This document shows positions 1 to 8,548 of a stretch of 64,000 bases of DNA, one piece after another. This DNA is from Candidatus Eisenbacteria bacterium (GTDB lineage Bacteria; Eisenbacteria; RBG-16-71-46; CAIMUX01; JAHJDP01): the NCBI GenBank assembly GCA_018831195.1, contig JAHJDP010000028.1:1-64000 (forward strand). Direction: 5' to 3'. Every line of letters starts with the position of its first letter. Position 1 is the stretch's first letter. The notes under the pieces are model-generated. The model made no database searches. It was not told where the DNA came from and saw only the letters and a program-made list of their open reading frames with translations. The translations under genes were made by a program, and so were the position numbers.

Positions 1-228
1 GAGCGCGCGGAAGAGTTCCGGCCGTTTCAACCAATAGTCGGCCTGGAATGTCTGCCGGCTGAAATCGCGGTCACAATGCTGACATTTATAACGTTGCACA
101 CGATAAGGTTTTGTCTTGCGGGAAAAGAATCCCGCTTTCTTGTAGCTCCACCCCTCCGGCTTCTTGTGATACCGGCAATGCGGATTGGGACAGTGCGGCG
201 GCTTGAAATGGGTTCGACATTTCGACAT
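1..228 (-). CDS. Transposase-like zinc-ribbon protein, N-terminal fragment (cut by window edge)
   Basis: The reading frame opens at ATG 228 and stays open to base 1, giving 76 residues of a longer protein. Two Cys pairs are visible: CPNPHC near residue 14 and KCQHCDRDF near residue 50. The next stretch, FSRQTF...YWLKRPEL, resembles the N-terminal zinc ribbon of IS1/IS1595-like transposases and related transposase-like proteins common in uncultured bacterial genomes. It lies downstream of miaA on the same strand, and no terminal inverted repeat is visible in the window. The catalytic domain would lie outside, so calling it an active element is not possible. The family assignment rests on motif spacing only. 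Confidence 0.5.
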   Translation of the reverse strand, partial: MSKCRTHFKPPHCPNPHCRYHKKPEGWSYKKAGFFSRKTKPYRVQRYKCQHCDRDFSRQTFQADYWLKRPELFRAL

Positions 229-287
229 ACCCTGCCAGCTGTGCAGGAAACACGCCAAATGCAATCTTCGAAGCACAACCCTCAGGA

Positions 288-1310
288 TCAGGGCTCGCTC
301 TCCGAAGTCCCCCACTCACCAGGAAGTTGTCTTACAATCCGCGCCGCCGTATCACCGGCCGGCTCATCCGGTGGAATCTCAATCCGCTTGATGCCGATAT
401 ACCGATTGCGGAACCAAGTCATCTGACGCCGCGCGTACTGCCAGGTCTTCAGAATCATCTGATCCATGGCGGACTTTTCATCGCACTCACCCTGCACATA
501 TCTCAGCCACTCCTGGTATCCCAGAGTTTTGAATCCAGGGGCATTGGGGGACAATCCCTCATCGAGAAGTTCCCGTATCTCACCCACGAGACCGGCCTCG
601 ACCATCGCCCGACAGCGATCAGTGATCCTCTCCCGGAGATCATTCGGATCTCGTGCCAAAAAAAAGATCAAGGGCCCCTGACGGAGGTCATATGAACCAT
701 GTCCCGAACGATGCCATCCGCTAAGGGGTATCCCGGTTTGATGCCAGACCTCGAGAGCCCGAAGAATCCGCTGGGCATCCCGCGGCGCGATCCTGCCCGC
801 CGTCTCCGGGTCAACTTCCCTCAGCCGCTGATGCAGCGCCTCACCGCCACTCTTATCCCATTCCCGGCGGAGTGCTTCCCGAAGGGATGGATCAATCTCC
901 GGCATTGGATCGATGCGTCCCAGGATGGCATCAATGTACAGCCCCGAGCCACCGGCGGCGAGAAAGCGGCGCCTTTGATTTCGTGCCTTCCGAAGCTCAT
1001 CGTGGAAGGCCTTGGAGAAACGCGCCGCCGATGATGGAGTATCGGGATTCCAGATATCCAATAAGCGATGGATTTCGCGCTCCGAAATTTCAGCCGGCTT
1101 CCCAGTCGCTCTATCGAGACGGCGGTAGGCCTGCCGGGCGTCAATCGAGAGGATTAGGGCCTCTCCACTGCGGGCGATGGTCAGAGCAACATCGGTTTTA
1201 CCGACACCGGTAGGCCCCACAATGAAGGGAATGCGGCGCACGGAAGGAACCGCAGATCGGTCAGGAACGATGGAAGCGCCGGTCAAGGTCTTCAACCCGG
1301 AGTTCGACAT
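288..1310 (-). CDS. miaA: tRNA dimethylallyltransferase MiaA
   Basis: Transfers a dimethylallyl group to N6 of adenosine 37 in tRNAs that read UNN codons. The P-loop GPTGVGKT lies near residue 32. It is followed by IDARQAYRRLD, the counterpart of the family's DSxQVYR segment, and by GGSGLYIDAIL. The C-terminal KTWQYARRQMTWFRN is the usual QTRRYAKRQ-type tRNA-binding tail. Length (340 aa) is normal. The start is uncertain. ATG 1310 overlaps the end of mutL by 50 bases. GTG 1241, just before the P-loop strand, would give the short N-terminus usual in the family. A start at 1367 would overlap mutL by over 100 bases and is unlikely. Last complete gene of the nadB-to-miaA group. Confidence 0.93.
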   Translation of the reverse strand: MSNSGLKTLTGASIVPDRSAVPSVRRIPFIVGPTGVGKTDVALTIARSGEALILSIDARQAYRRLDRATGKPAEISEREIHRLLDIWNPDTPSSAARFSKAFHDELRKARNQRRRFLAAGGSGLYIDAILGRIDPMPEIDPSLREALRREWDKSGGEALHQRLREVDPETAGRIAPRDAQRILRALEVWHQTGIPLSGWHRSGHGSYDLRQGPLIFFLARDPNDLRERITDRCRAMVEAGLVGEIRELLDEGLSPNAPGFKTLGYQEWLRYVQGECDEKSAMDQMILKTWQYARRQMTWFRNRYIGIKRIEIPPDEPAGDTAARIVRQLPGEWGTSESEP

Positions 1311-3042
1311 AGGTAGGACGGCCGTGGGGATCGCCGTGCGGAACTTCAGCGGCGAAGAGGTCTTCAAGAAGTCGCCGCATCTCTTCCGGATGCAATTCGG
1401 TGCCTGATTTTACAGCGCATCGGCAAGCAAAAGCCTTCGCCAGCGCCTCAAGCGCCTCACCCTTGCGGGACTCCGGTGTGATCATCTCATCGAGGATTTC
1501 AGCAAGAAGGTTTGGTGCGACCGGCTTATGCGTCAACTGCGGCACACCCTGGACAATGAGGCTCGTCTTTCCGAAGAGTTCCGCTTCAAAACCGATCCGC
1601 TTCAATTCCCCAGCAACCTTTTCGTACGCCTCCACCCGCTCTTCCCCCACTTCCAGCACCTGGGGAAAAAGAAGTTTCTGGCTGTGCATCTCTTCCGATC
1701 CCCAGCGTCCCAGAGCCTTCTCATAGAGGATCCGCTCATGAGCCGCATGCTGATCGACGATGATAATTGTTTTCGATCTGGGGACGACGATATAGCGCCG
1801 GTCCATTTGCCAAGGAGCCGCACTTTGAGCCATCAGCGTCTCCGTATCGCTGGAATCAAACCCATCTTTCACACAGACACCGGCCTCAGGGGCCGGCAAA
1901 CCGTAGAGACTTTGCGCGACCGCTTTCCCATCCGGCACGGATGACCGGATACCCGGGGACAATGCTACGGGCTGATAACCCGCCGGCGACGAGAAACCGA
2001 CGGTCGGCTTAAAGGCCGTCGTTACCTGGCCGACAACCCGCAGAATCTCTCGAAAAACCCGGTCGTCATGATATATTTTTACCTCGCGTTTCGTGGGATG
2101 AACATTTACATCCATCATTTCCGGATCCATTGTTAAAAAGAGGACGGCGTAGGGGTGCCGGCCCGGAGGCAGAAGATCACCATAACCCTGTCTGAGAGCC
2201 TGAATGATCAGGCTCGAAACAATAGCCCGCCCGTTGGCAAAGTGCATCTGATGCGCGGGTGAAGGCCTGGCTCGTTCGGGAGAGCCGATAAATCCCTCAA
2301 TATGAATTTGTGCATTTTTATTCCGGTTCCCGAGAACACCCTCCAATTCGGCGGAATAGTTGACCGGAACAATATCTTTCAATATGTCGGGCCCCGCCAG
2401 GGCCGCGAGCCGCTCTTCTAAGCTCTGTGTGGGAACGAGATCCAAGATCGTGCGCTCATCCACGGAGTAAACCCAATGAACGGGGAGACTCAGCATTGAG
2501 TATTGTTCAACATAGCGCCGCGCCTGCCGGATCTCCGATGAGGGTGAGCCGAGGCTCTTCTTGCGGGCCGGTGTATTGTAAAAGAGATCCTCAACCAGAA
2601 CTGTAGTGCCTTGGGAACGGGCCGCGGGCTCCGGCCGGTTCACTTTCCCCCCCTCTGTTATAATCCGCCAGGCTGTATCGGCTGATTCCCACCGGGTCGT
2701 GAGGGTCAAACGGCTGACCCGGGCAATCGAGGGCAGAGCCTCTCCGCGAAATCCCAGTGTCGTGATCCGGTCCAGATCGGCTTCCATCGACAGTTTACTT
2801 GTTGCGTGACGCTCCATGGCGACAACGAGATCCTCCGGGGCGATCCCCTGTCCGTTATCGGCGACCTCCATTGATTGGTCAAGCCGTCCGCGGATGCGGA
2901 TGCGGATCTCACTCGACTGCGCATCAACGCTGTTTTCCACCAGCTCTTTAATAACCGAGCTGGGGCGGGCGATCATCTCCCCGGCGGCGATTCGTGAGAT
3001 GACACTTTCGGGCAATCTATGAATGCGGAGGCTCACGATCAA
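1261..3042 (-). CDS. mutL: DNA mismatch repair protein MutL (endonuclease type)
   Basis: N-terminal GHKL ATPase: ELVENSVDA at 33-41, DNGQGI at 62-67 and GFRGEAL at 97-103. The C-terminal dimerisation domain carries DQHAAHERILYE at about 430-441, matching the metal-dependent nicking motif DQHA(X)2E(X)4E. It also has an ACR segment near 539 and a DPHGRP box near 571, where many relatives have CPHGRP. This indicates the self-nicking MutL used by bacteria that lack MutH. Length is 593 aa. The start is TTG 3042, overlapping the stop of the upstream gene as TTGA; GTG 3036 is an alternative. No mutS is present in the window. Confidence 0.95.
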   Translation of the reverse strand: MIVSLRIHRLPESVISRIAAGEMIARPSSVIKELVENSVDAQSSEIRIRIRGRLDQSMEVADNGQGIAPEDLVVAMERHATSKLSMEADLDRITTLGFRGEALPSIARVSRLTLTTRWESADTAWRIITEGGKVNRPEPAARSQGTTVLVEDLFYNTPARKKSLGSPSSEIRQARRYVEQYSMLSLPVHWVYSVDERTILDLVPTQSLEERLAALAGPDILKDIVPVNYSAELEGVLGNRNKNAQIHIEGFIGSPERARPSPAHQMHFANGRAIVSSLIIQALRQGYGDLLPPGRHPYAVLFLTMDPEMMDVNVHPTKREVKIYHDDRVFREILRVVGQVTTAFKPTVGFSSPAGYQPVALSPGIRSSVPDGKAVAQSLYGLPAPEAGVCVKDGFDSSDTETLMAQSAAPWQMDRRYIVVPRSKTIIIVDQHAAHERILYEKALGRWGSEEMHSQKLLFPQVLEVGEERVEAYEKVAGELKRIGFEAELFGKTSLIVQGVPQLTHKPVAPNLLAEILDEMITPESRKGEALEALAKAFACRCAVKSGTELHPEEMRRLLEDLFAAEVPHGDPHGRPTYVELRVEDLDRRFHRS

Positions 3043-3968
3043 CTCGCTGGTAATTCATCCGGTCTCTCATCCGGATGATAAGGTTCAGCTGATTGTACAA
3101 GAAGACGGGCGCGGTCCCAAAAATATTTCCAGGAAGCGATAGTGCCGACATTCTTGAGGAGGGGGTAAATTTCGTTCCACGCCTTCTCGACCCCGTCCCC
3201 GATCCAACTCACTTCAATAATGAGACCGTCGGCCTTCTGACGAAGGCGGCCCGACCCGGCGCACGCTTCCGTCTTCCAAAGATGTCCTTGGTCGTCATCC
3301 CATCCATGGGGCATCCAGGAAGCTTCGAGAATCGTATCGGGACCGAGACGCCATCGAAGGGCCAGCGCCGAAACACGGGAACGTGAGGCAAGATCGCGTG
3401 CGATCTCCCCAGCCAGCAGCTCCGGGTCCATGACCTTGTGAAGCCAGTCGGGAAGGGGCCGCGGGATCCCCGTATCGCACTCGATCCCGTGTTCGGTTTT
3501 GAGAGCCGGTTCCAATCCTTCCCGCGTCGGGATCGCTTCCGGAGCCATCTTCGAGACCAAAGGTGGATTGGCCGCCGGTGTTGAGGTCTCCAAAATCGAT
3601 TGGGTGATCTCAGTGCCCAAGGCGGGGATTCCTTCCTGCATGAGACTCAGCTCGTCCCATCCTCCCGCCTCCAGAATCTCCTTCTCGGGCATCAGCCGCC
3701 ATGCGCCCCGATCAAGAAAACTCTTCCAGGCCTCGGGCACCTTTGGCCCCACGACAACGACCTCCGGCAGATCACCAGTGAGTGATCCAACCTCCGTGCC
3801 GATTTCCAGACCGAATAACCGCGAAAGCCGGAGCGAGAGATCCTCCGGATCAGGTGAGAGAACCCGAACAACATGAAAACCAGGTTCCGCCAGCATCTTG
3901 GGAAGAAGGTCGAGGGCTTCAGGACGAAGCCCGACCATGGCGAGACGCAATATTTGTGGATCTTTCAT
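3039..3968 (-). CDS. Hypothetical protein, function unknown (309 aa)
   Basis: I do not recognise this protein. Residues 8-60 (LRLAMVGLRPEALDLL..., FHVVRVLSPD) look like the first beta-alpha-beta units of a Rossmann-type fold, with VVVVGP as a later strand. The middle (about 120-175) is low-complexity and probably a linker. The C-terminal 130 residues look like an alpha/beta domain, with helix ELLAGEIARDLASRSRVSAL followed by strands. There is no signal peptide or membrane segment. It sits 3 bases after mgtC and overlaps mutL by 4 bases, so it is cotranscribed with both. A response-regulator-like or GAF-like arrangement is possible but unproven. Confidence 0.7.
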   Translation of the reverse strand: MKDPQILRLAMVGLRPEALDLLPKMLAEPGFHVVRVLSPDPEDLSLRLSRLFGLEIGTEVGSLTGDLPEVVVVGPKVPEAWKSFLDRGAWRLMPEKEILEAGGWDELSLMQEGIPALGTEITQSILETSTPAANPPLVSKMAPEAIPTREGLEPALKTEHGIECDTGIPRPLPDWLHKVMDPELLAGEIARDLASRSRVSALALRWRLGPDTILEASWMPHGWDDDQGHLWKTEACAGSGRLRQKADGLIIEVSWIGDGVEKAWNEIYPLLKNVGTIASWKYFWDRARLLVQSAEPYHPDERPDELPAS

Positions 3969-3971
3969 TTT

Positions 3972-4634
3972 TTAATTCCCGAACCCGATATCCTCCACGG
4001 ATGGGTCCCCCGAGAAGGCTTGGAAAATTTCATGAATCGTGTTGGAAGTGAAGACACCGCGATAGGTCACCTGCCAGCTAGCGGATGCTTGATGCACGTG
4101 GCTTTCAATAATTTTGACCTCGAGCTCTTCAAGCAGGCTTTGTACAACCTGAACCAGCCGTTCGTCACAAATTTTGAGTCTTAGGGTCAAAACCCGTCCA
4201 CGGTGCTGGATGATCTTCTCCCACCGATCCAGGATGGTCAGAATTGCCCAGGCAAGGGCCGTCCCACCGACGGCTCCCGAATAGAATCCGGCGCCGATCG
4301 CCATGCCGATGGCGGCGACCGCCCAGATTGAGGCAGCGGTCGTGAGACCATAGATCGCCCCGCGGGCCTGAAGGATTGATCCGGCGCCGAGAAATCCGAC
4401 ACCGGTGACGATCTGGGCCGCGATACGGGAAGGATCGGTCAACTTCGAGTTCAGCAGAATCGGTGAATAGGCGGAGATCAGCATAAAAAGACAACACCCG
4501 AGGGAGACAAGCATATGGGTTCTGAGTCCCGCAGGCTTTCGTTCTTTTTCCCGCTCGAAGCCGATAATGCCCGCCAAAAGGGCAGCCCCCACCAATCGGA
4601 GGGCTATAATTGAAATATCATTAAAGGTGTCCAA
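3972..4634 (-). CDS. MgtC/SapB family inner-membrane protein
   Basis: About five membrane helices occupy residues 8-130. The family hallmarks are present: GLRTHMLVSLG after the first helix and AAQIVTGVGFLGAGSIL in the middle. A soluble C-terminal domain of about 80 residues follows (VLTLRLKICDERLVQVVQ...), like the ACT-like tail of long MgtC proteins. MgtC proteins are known for survival at low Mg2+ and for inhibiting F-ATPase in Salmonella; which role applies here cannot be told. The start is TTG 4634, preceded by AGGA/AAAGAG. The gap to the upstream glycosyltransferase gene is 43 bases. The neighbours give no hint of magnesium control. Confidence 0.88.
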   Translation of the reverse strand: MDTFNDISIIALRLVGAALLAGIIGFEREKERKPAGLRTHMLVSLGCCLFMLISAYSPILLNSKLTDPSRIAAQIVTGVGFLGAGSILQARGAIYGLTTAASIWAVAAIGMAIGAGFYSGAVGGTALAWAILTILDRWEKIIQHRGRVLTLRLKICDERLVQVVQSLLEELEVKIIESHVHQASASWQVTYRGVFTSNTIHEIFQAFSGDPSVEDIGFGN

Positions 4635-4677
4635 CTCTTTATCCTATTTTCCGGCCTTTTTCTTATATTTCAAAGGG

Positions 4678-5673
4678 TTAGGCTAATAGTCTCACATGTT
4701 GGATGAGGACATCCGGATCAATCTCCTCAAGACACAGCCGGTGTCCCATCCAGCACCACTTCGCCCCATGAACATGACACGGACGGCAGGGCAGGTCCAC
4801 CTCGACGATTGAATGCCGCCCGATCGGCGTATAACCGAATTCGGGAACCGTCGATCCGAATATCGAGATAACCGGCCTTCCGACTGCCGCCGCAAGATGC
4901 GCCAACCCTGTGTCCCCAGCCACGATGACCCGGCACCCGGACATTTCCAGTGCAACCTCTTTCAAGGGCGCCTGGATCACCCGGTGCCCTTCCATCTCAT
5001 CCCTTCCCATCTCCAGCGGCCGCTCCGGGTCCCAGAACCAAACCGGTTCGTATCCTTCTTGAAGCAATCTCTTAGAAAAATCAATATAGGTCTTTAATGG
5101 ACACTCCTTAAGGGGATACCTTGCATGCGGCACCAGGCCAATCCGCTTTTTGGAGAGTGCCGATACTTCTGGGCCGAGACGGTCCAGGATCGCCCCCGCT
5201 ATCATCGGCGGCTCTCCATCAGCTGGAACCCAATCGGCGACCGGCTTGAGAAATCGCTGGAGCAAGTGCGGGGGTCCCTTGTATCGGCGGCCGGCCACCA
5301 CCAATCCCCGGCGATGAAGGGCGTAGGATCGGATTCCAATTCTCTTCTTCCAGGAGTAGCCGTAGGCCAACCGCCGGCCCTTGAGCCCCCCCTGAAGATC
5401 CCAAAGAATCTGATACCCTTCAGGAGAGGGATCCGCCTTGGAAAGAGGCAAGCGAAGATGGCGTACAGAAGAGCAAAGTGAAATCAGTTCCGCATATTCG
5501 GGCCGGGTCAAAAAATCAATCTCGAGATCTGGGCGCTGATTTTTGAGGAGGTGGACCGCTCCGAGCGCCATCAAGATATCCCCAAGAGAGCTCCCCCGGA
5601 CAACCAAGATCGGTCCATTCCACGACTCCGCCCGCCACATCCATTCCGGTTGCCCTATCGGGGTCTTTACCAT
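4678..5673 (-). CDS. Glycosyltransferase family 9 (heptosyltransferase-like)
   Basis: Two Rossmann-like halves typical of GT-B enzymes of family 9. The N-terminal half starts ILVVRGSSLGDILMALGAVHLL (near residue 22), the counterpart of the family's LGDxxxxxPxxxxL segment. The C-terminal half holds IVAGDTGLAHLAAAVGRP and SIFGSTVPEFGYTP, the nucleotide-sugar binding region. The late CRPCHVHGAKWCWMGH segment with several Cys is common in this family. It probably adds heptose or a related sugar to the lipopolysaccharide core at the inner membrane, which fits an LPS-bearing organism. It starts at ATG 5673 inside ATGGTAA, overlapping the stop of the upstream gene. Confidence 0.88.
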   Translation of the reverse strand: MVKTPIGQPEWMWRAESWNGPILVVRGSSLGDILMALGAVHLLKNQRPDLEIDFLTRPEYAELISLCSSVRHLRLPLSKADPSPEGYQILWDLQGGLKGRRLAYGYSWKKRIGIRSYALHRRGLVVAGRRYKGPPHLLQRFLKPVADWVPADGEPPMIAGAILDRLGPEVSALSKKRIGLVPHARYPLKECPLKTYIDFSKRLLQEGYEPVWFWDPERPLEMGRDEMEGHRVIQAPLKEVALEMSGCRVIVAGDTGLAHLAAAVGRPVISIFGSTVPEFGYTPIGRHSIVEVDLPCRPCHVHGAKWCWMGHRLCLEEIDPDVLIQHVRLLA

Positions 5674-6023
5674 TTGTATTCGAAAATCTCCTCAAAATCG
5701 AAAACATCTTTAAAATCATCCAAACAGTCTTCATCTCTCTTCCGAAGCAAACCCTTCTCGACCATGAGAAAAACCAAATCACCCACATCCTCTGTTCGGT
5801 AGAGCCCCATATGATGAAGAACGGTAAGGGCCATGGGACCATATTCCCGCCGGACCATTTCCTTGATTTGCTCCAAAAGGGTGCGGCCCGAAATATGCCC
5901 CGGTTGACCTCTATGCTGCTGGGCCACCTCAAGGGCTCTTAGGATGAGATAGAAGGCATCGGAGTGAAACCGGCCCGATGCTTCAGCCGCCTCGAAAATC
6001 CGATCTTCAATCGTCGCGTCCAC
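5667..6023 (-). CDS. Minf_1886 family conserved protein
   Basis: A small soluble protein (118 aa). Its sequence matches my memory of the Minf_1886 family: YLILRALEVAQ, then HISGRTLLEQIKE, YGPMALTVLHHMGLYRTEDVGDLVFLMVEKGLL and a tail ending DVFDFEEIFEYKW. The family is widespread in Verrucomicrobia, Planctomycetes and related groups and has no known function. It lies 27 bases downstream of nadB and overlaps the glycosyltransferase gene by 7 bases. No signal peptide, membrane helix or metal motif is visible. Confidence 0.8.
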   Translation of the reverse strand: MDATIEDRIFEAAEASGRFHSDAFYLILRALEVAQQHRGQPGHISGRTLLEQIKEMVRREYGPMALTVLHHMGLYRTEDVGDLVFLMVEKGLLRKRDEDCLDDFKDVFDFEEIFEYKW

Positions 6024-6050
6024 GATCGATCTCCCCTACCCACGGAATTC

Positions 6051-7772
6051 TTAGGTTTTCTTCATGCTGCCGTTGCGTGGATCCAGCACCGTGTCGGCGA
6101 GATAATTGAGATCATCGCGATCCGGGTGATCCAGATTAGCGTGAAGCCCGCGGGATTCATGACGGCCCCGGGCGCACGCGACAATCATATGAGCTACCAG
6201 GGCCAGGTTCCGCAACTCCACCATATCCCGGTCCAGAATAAAATCCCTGAAGTAACCCTCAATACTCTGACGGAAGTTTTGCACATAGCGGGCCGCCAAG
6301 TCGAGGCGGTGATCACGCCGCATGATACCCACAAAGTTCCACATGACGGCTCGCATCATATCCCAGTGGGCCGCGATAAGGACCGTTTCCTTGGGCTGGA
6401 TCGCCTCCCCAGGATCCCACTCCGGCACGGGACCGGGCATCGCCCATCTGTCGATGAGGTTCCGGGAGGTCTCGGCCGCCCTCTCGGCCGTGAAAACGGC
6501 TTCCAGAAGAGAATTGCTGGTCAAGCGGTTGGCTCCATGCAACCCGGTAAAGCAGACCTCTCCAGCCGCGAGGAGCCCTGCAAGATCGGTTCTCCCCTGT
6601 TCATCGGTCAAAATACCACCGCACATGTAATGCGCCGCCGGAACAACGGGGATCGGTTCCCGGTTGGCATGAATCCCATACTCCATGCAGGTTTGGAAGA
6701 TGTTGGGGAATCGTTCCTGGATCCTTTTCAGCCCCAAATGCTCCATATGCAGGAGGACATGGTCATCGCCGCGCTTCTTCATCTCCAAATCGATCGCCCG
6801 CGCCACAATGTCGCGGCTGGCGAGGTCGCCCCGATCATCATACTTCTCCATGAAGCGGTCGCCGCTAAGGGAGGTTAGATACCCACCCTCTCCTCGAACC
6901 GCCTCGGATATCAGAAAAGTCCGGGCAACAGGATGATAGAGACAGGTAGGATGAAACTGGACAAACTCGAGGTCGGTGATGCGGGCCCCCGCGCGATAAG
7001 CCATGGCGATTCCATCGCCTGTGGCGATATCCGAATTTGACGTATAGCAATAGACCTTACCGCACCCCCCCGTGGCCAGCAGGGTGATCTTCGCCGTAAA
7101 GGGGTGGATCTGCCCCGTTTCCTCATTGAGGACATAGGCCCCCAGGACACGGTCTCTTGGCGCGTCGATGGTGGGCGCCAGGTCGGGACCCGGGAGCCAT
7201 TGTGGCTCAGGCGGGATATGGAGATCCTCACCATGGGGGGGGCTCAAGGATGAGAGTGAAGGAGAGGAGGGGGTCCCCTCGACCCTTGATTCCAGAATGA
7301 GATCGACCGCCATATGCCCCTCCAGAAAGCGGATATTGGGGTGTTCTCGAACCCGCTGGAGAAGGACCTTCATGAGGGCGCTCCCGGTGGCATCCTGAGA
7401 GTGCAGAATTCTTCGATGGGTATGCGCTCCCTCCTTCCCCAGGTCGTAGGGTCCCTCATTGGAATGAGCAAAGCGGATCCCCAACGCCTCCAAGCGGTTA
7501 ATGAGTCTGGGCGCCGCCTCGGTGATCTTACGGGCCACCGGCACGCGGGACAGCCCCGCACCAGCATTCAGCGTGTCCTCAAGGTGGTTGCCCGGGCAAT
7601 CATCGGGGCCGATAGCGGCGGCAATCCCTCCCTGCGCCCGCCAGGTATTCGCTTCATCCTCGGTTTTTTTCGTGAGGATTGTCACCCGGACCGATCCAGC
7701 CATCTCCAAAGCAAAATAGAGCCCCGATAAACCGCTTCCTATGACGAGGATGTCGCATTCCTGCGATGCCAT
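6051..7772 (-). CDS. nadB: L-aspartate oxidase NadB
   Basis: Oxidises L-aspartate to iminoaspartate with FAD, the first step of de novo NAD synthesis. The FAD-binding GxGxxG is IGSGLSGLYFA (11-21), followed by TWRAQGGIAAA near 43-53. HTHRRILHSQDATG (117-130) and EFVQFHPTCLYHP are flavoprotein signatures of this family. MCGGILTDEQGRT and GLHGANRLTSNSLLE are NadB and succinate-dehydrogenase type motifs. The C-terminal helical domain is present. Residues about 162-206 are a Pro/Ser-rich insert between two strands that I do not expect in typical NadB. It starts at ATG 7772 with GGGGG four bases upstream. nadA and nadC are not in the window. Confidence 0.95.
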   Translation of the reverse strand: MASQECDILVIGSGLSGLYFALEMAGSVRVTILTKKTEDEANTWRAQGGIAAAIGPDDCPGNHLEDTLNAGAGLSRVPVARKITEAAPRLINRLEALGIRFAHSNEGPYDLGKEGAHTHRRILHSQDATGSALMKVLLQRVREHPNIRFLEGHMAVDLILESRVEGTPSSPSLSSLSPPHGEDLHIPPEPQWLPGPDLAPTIDAPRDRVLGAYVLNEETGQIHPFTAKITLLATGGCGKVYCYTSNSDIATGDGIAMAYRAGARITDLEFVQFHPTCLYHPVARTFLISEAVRGEGGYLTSLSGDRFMEKYDDRGDLASRDIVARAIDLEMKKRGDDHVLLHMEHLGLKRIQERFPNIFQTCMEYGIHANREPIPVVPAAHYMCGGILTDEQGRTDLAGLLAAGEVCFTGLHGANRLTSNSLLEAVFTAERAAETSRNLIDRWAMPGPVPEWDPGEAIQPKETVLIAAHWDMMRAVMWNFVGIMRRDHRLDLAARYVQNFRQSIEGYFRDFILDRDMVELRNLALVAHMIVACARGRHESRGLHANLDHPDRDDLNYLADTVLDPRNGSMKKT

Positions 7773-7911
7773 GATTCCCCCTTTTCAGCCTCCCTTTCGG
7801 ATCTCCAGATCTTCAGTTGAGTCTAGTGGATGCCGATAACTTCAAGAAAGCAGAAGCTCGGGTCCATCCCGGTTCCGCCCTGATTGGTCCAGTCCATCTT
7901 GGGAGGTTGTT
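7773..7911. promoter_or_regulatory. Divergent intergenic region between nadB and the lipoprotein gene
   Basis: This 139-base gap separates nadB (minus) from the lipoprotein gene (plus), so it must hold promoters for both or be read through from outside. GGGAGG lies just upstream of ATG 7912 and GGGGG just upstream of ATG 7772. I could not find a convincing -35/-10 pair on either strand and make no operator call. Confidence 0.4.
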
Positions 7912-8484
7912 ATGCGTCATCGCTGGTATATTACGGCCATTCTTGCCATGAGTTGTCTCGTTTGTCTTGGGTGCAGCGATTCGTCCGACTCTCCCCGCTC
8001 GGAACTGAGCTTCGAGTCCTTGAACGGTTCGGGGAGCATGGCGTTTCAGCCCGTCTATAGCGATCTGATTCATTTTGGCGCCGACAAGGTCCCTTCAAGC
8101 GATGACTATGTTGTCGAAGACGCCATCGCTTTTGTTGTTCGCAATGATCCGGTGGACAGCAACCTAAGTCTGAAGCCGGGCGGCGCCTTCGGGAAGGTGA
8201 CTCTGACACATTATACAATTTCATTTGACTCTGAAGAGCAACTTCCTCCATTCGAAGGGCAGATTTATTTGGATGTCTCCACCGGCGATCGTGCGGAGGG
8301 GACCATCATCCTGGTACCCGCTGGTATGAAAACCCGGGAGCCTCTCGTCAGCTATCTCATTGCGGGTAGCGATCTGATGACCTCAGCTGAAATCACCCTC
8401 TATGGTGTGGAGAAAACTTCACATGCTGAAGTCTCCGTCACGGCGCATCTGACCGTTCATTTCGCCAACTGGAGCGACAGCTAA
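7912..8484 (+). CDS. Putative lipoprotein, function unknown (190 aa)
   Basis: One of only two plus-strand genes. The N-terminus has basic MRHRW, a hydrophobic stretch (residues 6-20) and Cys21 in CLVCLGCSDSS, a plausible though not ideal lipobox, so the product is probably lipid-anchored. The mature part (about 170 aa) is rich in predicted beta strands and polar residues, with no family motif that I recognise. GGGAGG sits five bases before the ATG. The gene is convergent with lpxK, and a strong hairpin with a T-run follows its stop, so it looks like a separate single-gene unit. Confidence 0.75.
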   Translation: MRHRWYITAILAMSCLVCLGCSDSSDSPRSELSFESLNGSGSMAFQPVYSDLIHFGADKVPSSDDYVVEDAIAFVVRNDPVDSNLSLKPGGAFGKVTLTHYTISFDSEEQLPPFEGQIYLDVSTGDRAEGTIILVPAGMKTREPLVSYLIAGSDLMTSAEITLYGVEKTSHAEVSVTAHLTVHFANWSDS

Positions 8485-8513
8485 AAACACCTGTTGTGGA
8501 AGGTCCTCTTTTC

Positions 8514-8548
8514 GGGGCGGCCGTTAACGCGGCCGTCCCTGCTTTTTT
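8514..8548 (+). terminator. Rho-independent terminator of the lipoprotein gene
   Basis: A stem of 10 pairs (8514-8523 with 8530-8539, core CGGCCG and one G-U pair) has the loop TTAACG and is followed by T G C and six T at 8543-8548. The T-run lies on the plus-strand side only. The loop contains the lpxK stop codon (TTA on this strand), so the terminator lies across the 3' end of the convergent lpxK gene. Confidence 0.8.

Noticed and set aside
5964..6878. Long open frame on the plus strand opposite nadB (304 codons)
   Set aside because: It lies antisense to a clear nadB, has no family resemblance and reads as a shadow of GC-rich coding sequence.
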